Positions 63,201 through 64,000 of a stretch of DNA of 64,000 bases are shown piece after piece. The DNA lies in assembly GCF_002752675.1 (NCBI RefSeq), contig NZ_CP024608.1, positions 5,208,001 to 5,272,000 on the forward strand, in the 5' to 3' direction. Position 1 is the stretch's first letter; every line of letters starts with the position of its first letter. This stretch comes from Massilia violaceinigra (GTDB taxonomy: Bacteria > Pseudomonadota > Gammaproteobacteria > Burkholderiales > Burkholderiaceae_D). Below the pieces are notes generated by a model. It had not been told where the DNA came from. It worked only from the letters and a program-made list of their open reading frames with translations, and did no database searches. The translations under genes were made by a program, and so were the position numbers.

Positions 63201-63978
63201 GCGCGAACACGACACGATCCGCTTCCGCGATGTGCAGGCGCAGCCGCGCAAGATCATCTCGTCGCCGACCTGGTCCGGGCTGGAATCGGAAGAAGTGAGC
63301 TACACGGCCGGCTACACCAATGTGCACGAGCTTATCCCATGGCGCACCCTGACCGGGCGCCAGCAGTTCTACCAGGATCACCGCTGGATGCGCGATTTCG
63401 GCGAGGGGCTGTGCGTGTACAAGCCGGCCATCGACACCAAGACCACGGCGGCGATGCTGGGCGCTTCACCGAACGGCAACAAGGAGATTGCGCTGAACTT
63501 CCTGACGCCGCACCAGAAATGGGGCATCCACTCCACGTATTCGGACAACCTGCGCATGCTGACCCTGTCGCGCGGCGGGCCGCACGTGTGGATCTCGGAA
63601 ATTAATGCAAAGGATGCCGGCATCGTCGACAACGACTGGATCGAGGTGTTCAACGTCAACGGCACCTTGACGGCACGGGCGGTGGTCAGCCAGCGCATTC
63701 CGGAAGGCATGACCTTGATGTACCACGCCCAGGAAAAGATCATCAACACGCCGGGTGCGGAATTGTCGGGCAAGCGTGGCGGGATTCACAACTCGGTCAC
63801 GCGCACCGTGACCAAGCCGACCCACATGATCGGCGGCTACGCACAGTTATCGTGGGGCTTCAACTACTACGGCACGGTGGGCTCGAACCGCGATGAGTTT
63901 GTGCTGGTACGCAAGATGAACAAGGTGGAGTGGCTGGAAGGCCCCCTGGTAGAAGAAAAGAATGGAGCACACGTATGA
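60268..63978 (+). CDS. narG: Respiratory nitrate reductase alpha subunit
   Basis: A 1236-residue molybdopterin enzyme reducing nitrate to nitrite at the cytoplasmic face of the membrane. The FS0 cluster motif is THGVNCTGSCSW (His plus Cys), with its last Cys in RGCPRGASYSWY. The Mo-ligand Asp region reads STFLMVWGSNVPMTRTPDAHF. The rest follows NarG to the end. ATG 60268 is chosen with GCGGAGG upstream. The TGA overlaps the narH ATG. No FNR box was found in the 210 bp upstream. Confidence 0.98.
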   Translation: MSHFLDRLKFFNRPKETFSDGHGAVVHEDRTWENAYRQRWQHDKIVRSTHGVNCTGSCSWKVYVKNGLITWETQQTDYPRTRPDLPNHEPRGCPRGASYSWYVYSAQRVKYPMVRGRLMQMWREARLTMDPIAAWAYISQDPERAKSYKSIRGLGGFVRANWDDANEIIAAANAFTIKKYGPDRIVGFSPIPAMSMVSYAAGTRYLSLIGGVALSFYDWYCDLPPASPQVWGEQTDVPESADWYNSTFLMVWGSNVPMTRTPDAHFYTEVRYKGTKTVAVSSDFGEMAKFGDIWLAPKQGTDAALALAMGHVVLKEFHADGGSDYFRGYAKQYTDFPMLVMLKETNGALVPDYFLRASHLANNLDETNNPDWKTLVIDEATGAICAPAGSIGFRWGESGRWNLEQKEGTSGKAIDPLLSLIKCSDAVEEVGFAYFGGKDASDMLMRRVPVKKLVLADGTTALVTTVFDLTLANYGIDRGLGGANVATSYEDDIPYTPAWQVKHTGVKAADVITVARQFAENADKTQGKSMVIVGAALNHWYHMDMTYRGIINLLMMCGCIGKSGGGWAHYVGQEKLRPQTGWTPLAFAQDWNRPMRQMNGTSFFYAHTSQWRHEKLHTSEISSPSAGDDVAPMSLIDYNAKAERMGWLPSAPQLETNPLEVTRAAAAAGMDPAAYAVEQIKAGKLNFSCDDPDNPANFPRNMFVWRSNILGSSGKGHEYFLKYLLGTQNALMSDETHCVKPRDVKIRPAAEGKLDLVVVLDFRMSTTCLYGDIVLPTATWYEKDDLNTSDMHPFIHPLSEAVQPLWQSKSDWEIYKGIAEKFSEIGGEYLGTQQDLVLTPLMHDTPGELGQPFDPKDWRAGECEPIPGKTMPNLTVVTRDYKEVFKKFTSIGPLLEKLGNGGKGIGWKTGHEVDVLRGINRTVTEEGVSQGQPRLDTAIDAAEMILSLAPETNGHVAVKAWAALSTMTGRDHTHLALPREHDTIRFRDVQAQPRKIISSPTWSGLESEEVSYTAGYTNVHELIPWRTLTGRQQFYQDHRWMRDFGEGLCVYKPAIDTKTTAAMLGASPNGNKEIALNFLTPHQKWGIHSTYSDNLRMLTLSRGGPHVWISEINAKDAGIVDNDWIEVFNVNGTLTARAVVSQRIPEGMTLMYHAQEKIINTPGAELSGKRGGIHNSVTRTVTKPTHMIGGYAQLSWGFNYYGTVGSNRDEFVLVRKMNKVEWLEGPLVEEKNGAHV

Positions 63979-64000
63979 AGATCAGAGCGCAAATCGGCAT
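63975..64000 (+). CDS. narH: narH start, truncated by window end
   Basis: Only the first 26 bases are present, encoding MKIRAQIG. The start overlaps narG by four bases, and this peptide matches the usual beginning of the Fe-S beta subunit NarH. The rest of narHJI should follow outside the window. Confidence 0.85.

Noticed and set aside
60253..63381. 1042-codon minus-strand frame opposite narG
   Set aside because: Antisense to a full-length, clearly identified narG.

Overview
The window is GC-rich, densely packed DNA. Its gene content (PE-LIG-POL ligase D with Ku, O2-independent ubiquinone genes, fused NirK-cytochrome c, quinol-type NO reductase with NsrR, NarK1/NarK2/NarG) points to a facultatively anaerobic betaproteobacterium of the Oxalobacteraceae (Massilia/Duganella/Janthinobacterium group). 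That assignment is an inference from gene families, not a database match. No rRNA, tRNA or CRISPR array was seen.

Layout. 1-1839: the 3' part of a group II (probably class C) intron with its reverse transcriptase, cut by the window edge. 1854-9370: an Ala/Lys-rich secreted protein, then DNA end-joining and stress genes (ligD, catalase, Ku, an SDR and two small proteins). 9557-16690: a diguanylate cyclase, a SulP transporter overlapping a PhyH-type dioxygenase, a second Fe/2OG oxygenase, a DinB protein and a DUF1302 outer-membrane protein. 16827-22386: a complete urease operon ureDABCEFG plus ureJ. 22428-23842: arsR-arsC-arsH with a candidate operator but no efflux pump. 23863-26314 (minus strand): a coupled operon of a membrane protein with a linalool dehydratase/isomerase-like domain, an unannotated 43-residue peptide and dgkA. 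26533-31615: a DUF535 protein and a Pls/PosA-type membrane peptide synthetase.

31678-64000 is largely an anaerobic/denitrification region. A hemerythrin-DUF2249-membrane protein operon diverges from ubiUVT across a shared FNR/Dnr box. A class III ribonucleotide reductase (nrdD, a separate glycyl-radical ORF, nrdG) lies behind tandem NrdR boxes. Then come nirK-nirV-SCO, SirB2 and DUF2249 genes, norZ diverging from nsrR across NsrR-like sites, an uncharacterised ATP-grasp-like gene, narK1-narK2, a Crp/Fnr regulator, a carbonic anhydrase, a chemoreceptor with an FNR-type box, and narG with the first bases of narH. Together these would import and reduce nitrate to nitrite, NO and N2O, and supply ubiquinone and deoxynucleotides without oxygen. 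No N2O reductase is in the window. Positions 53321-57267 hold poorly recognised genes, including a degenerate M50-like membrane protein.

Less expected points are the NrdD split by one in-frame stop, the hidden 43-residue ORF coupling the linalool-type protein to dgkA, a REP element that supplies the C-terminus of a zinc-binding protein, and the ATP-grasp-like gene behind a perfect FNR box.
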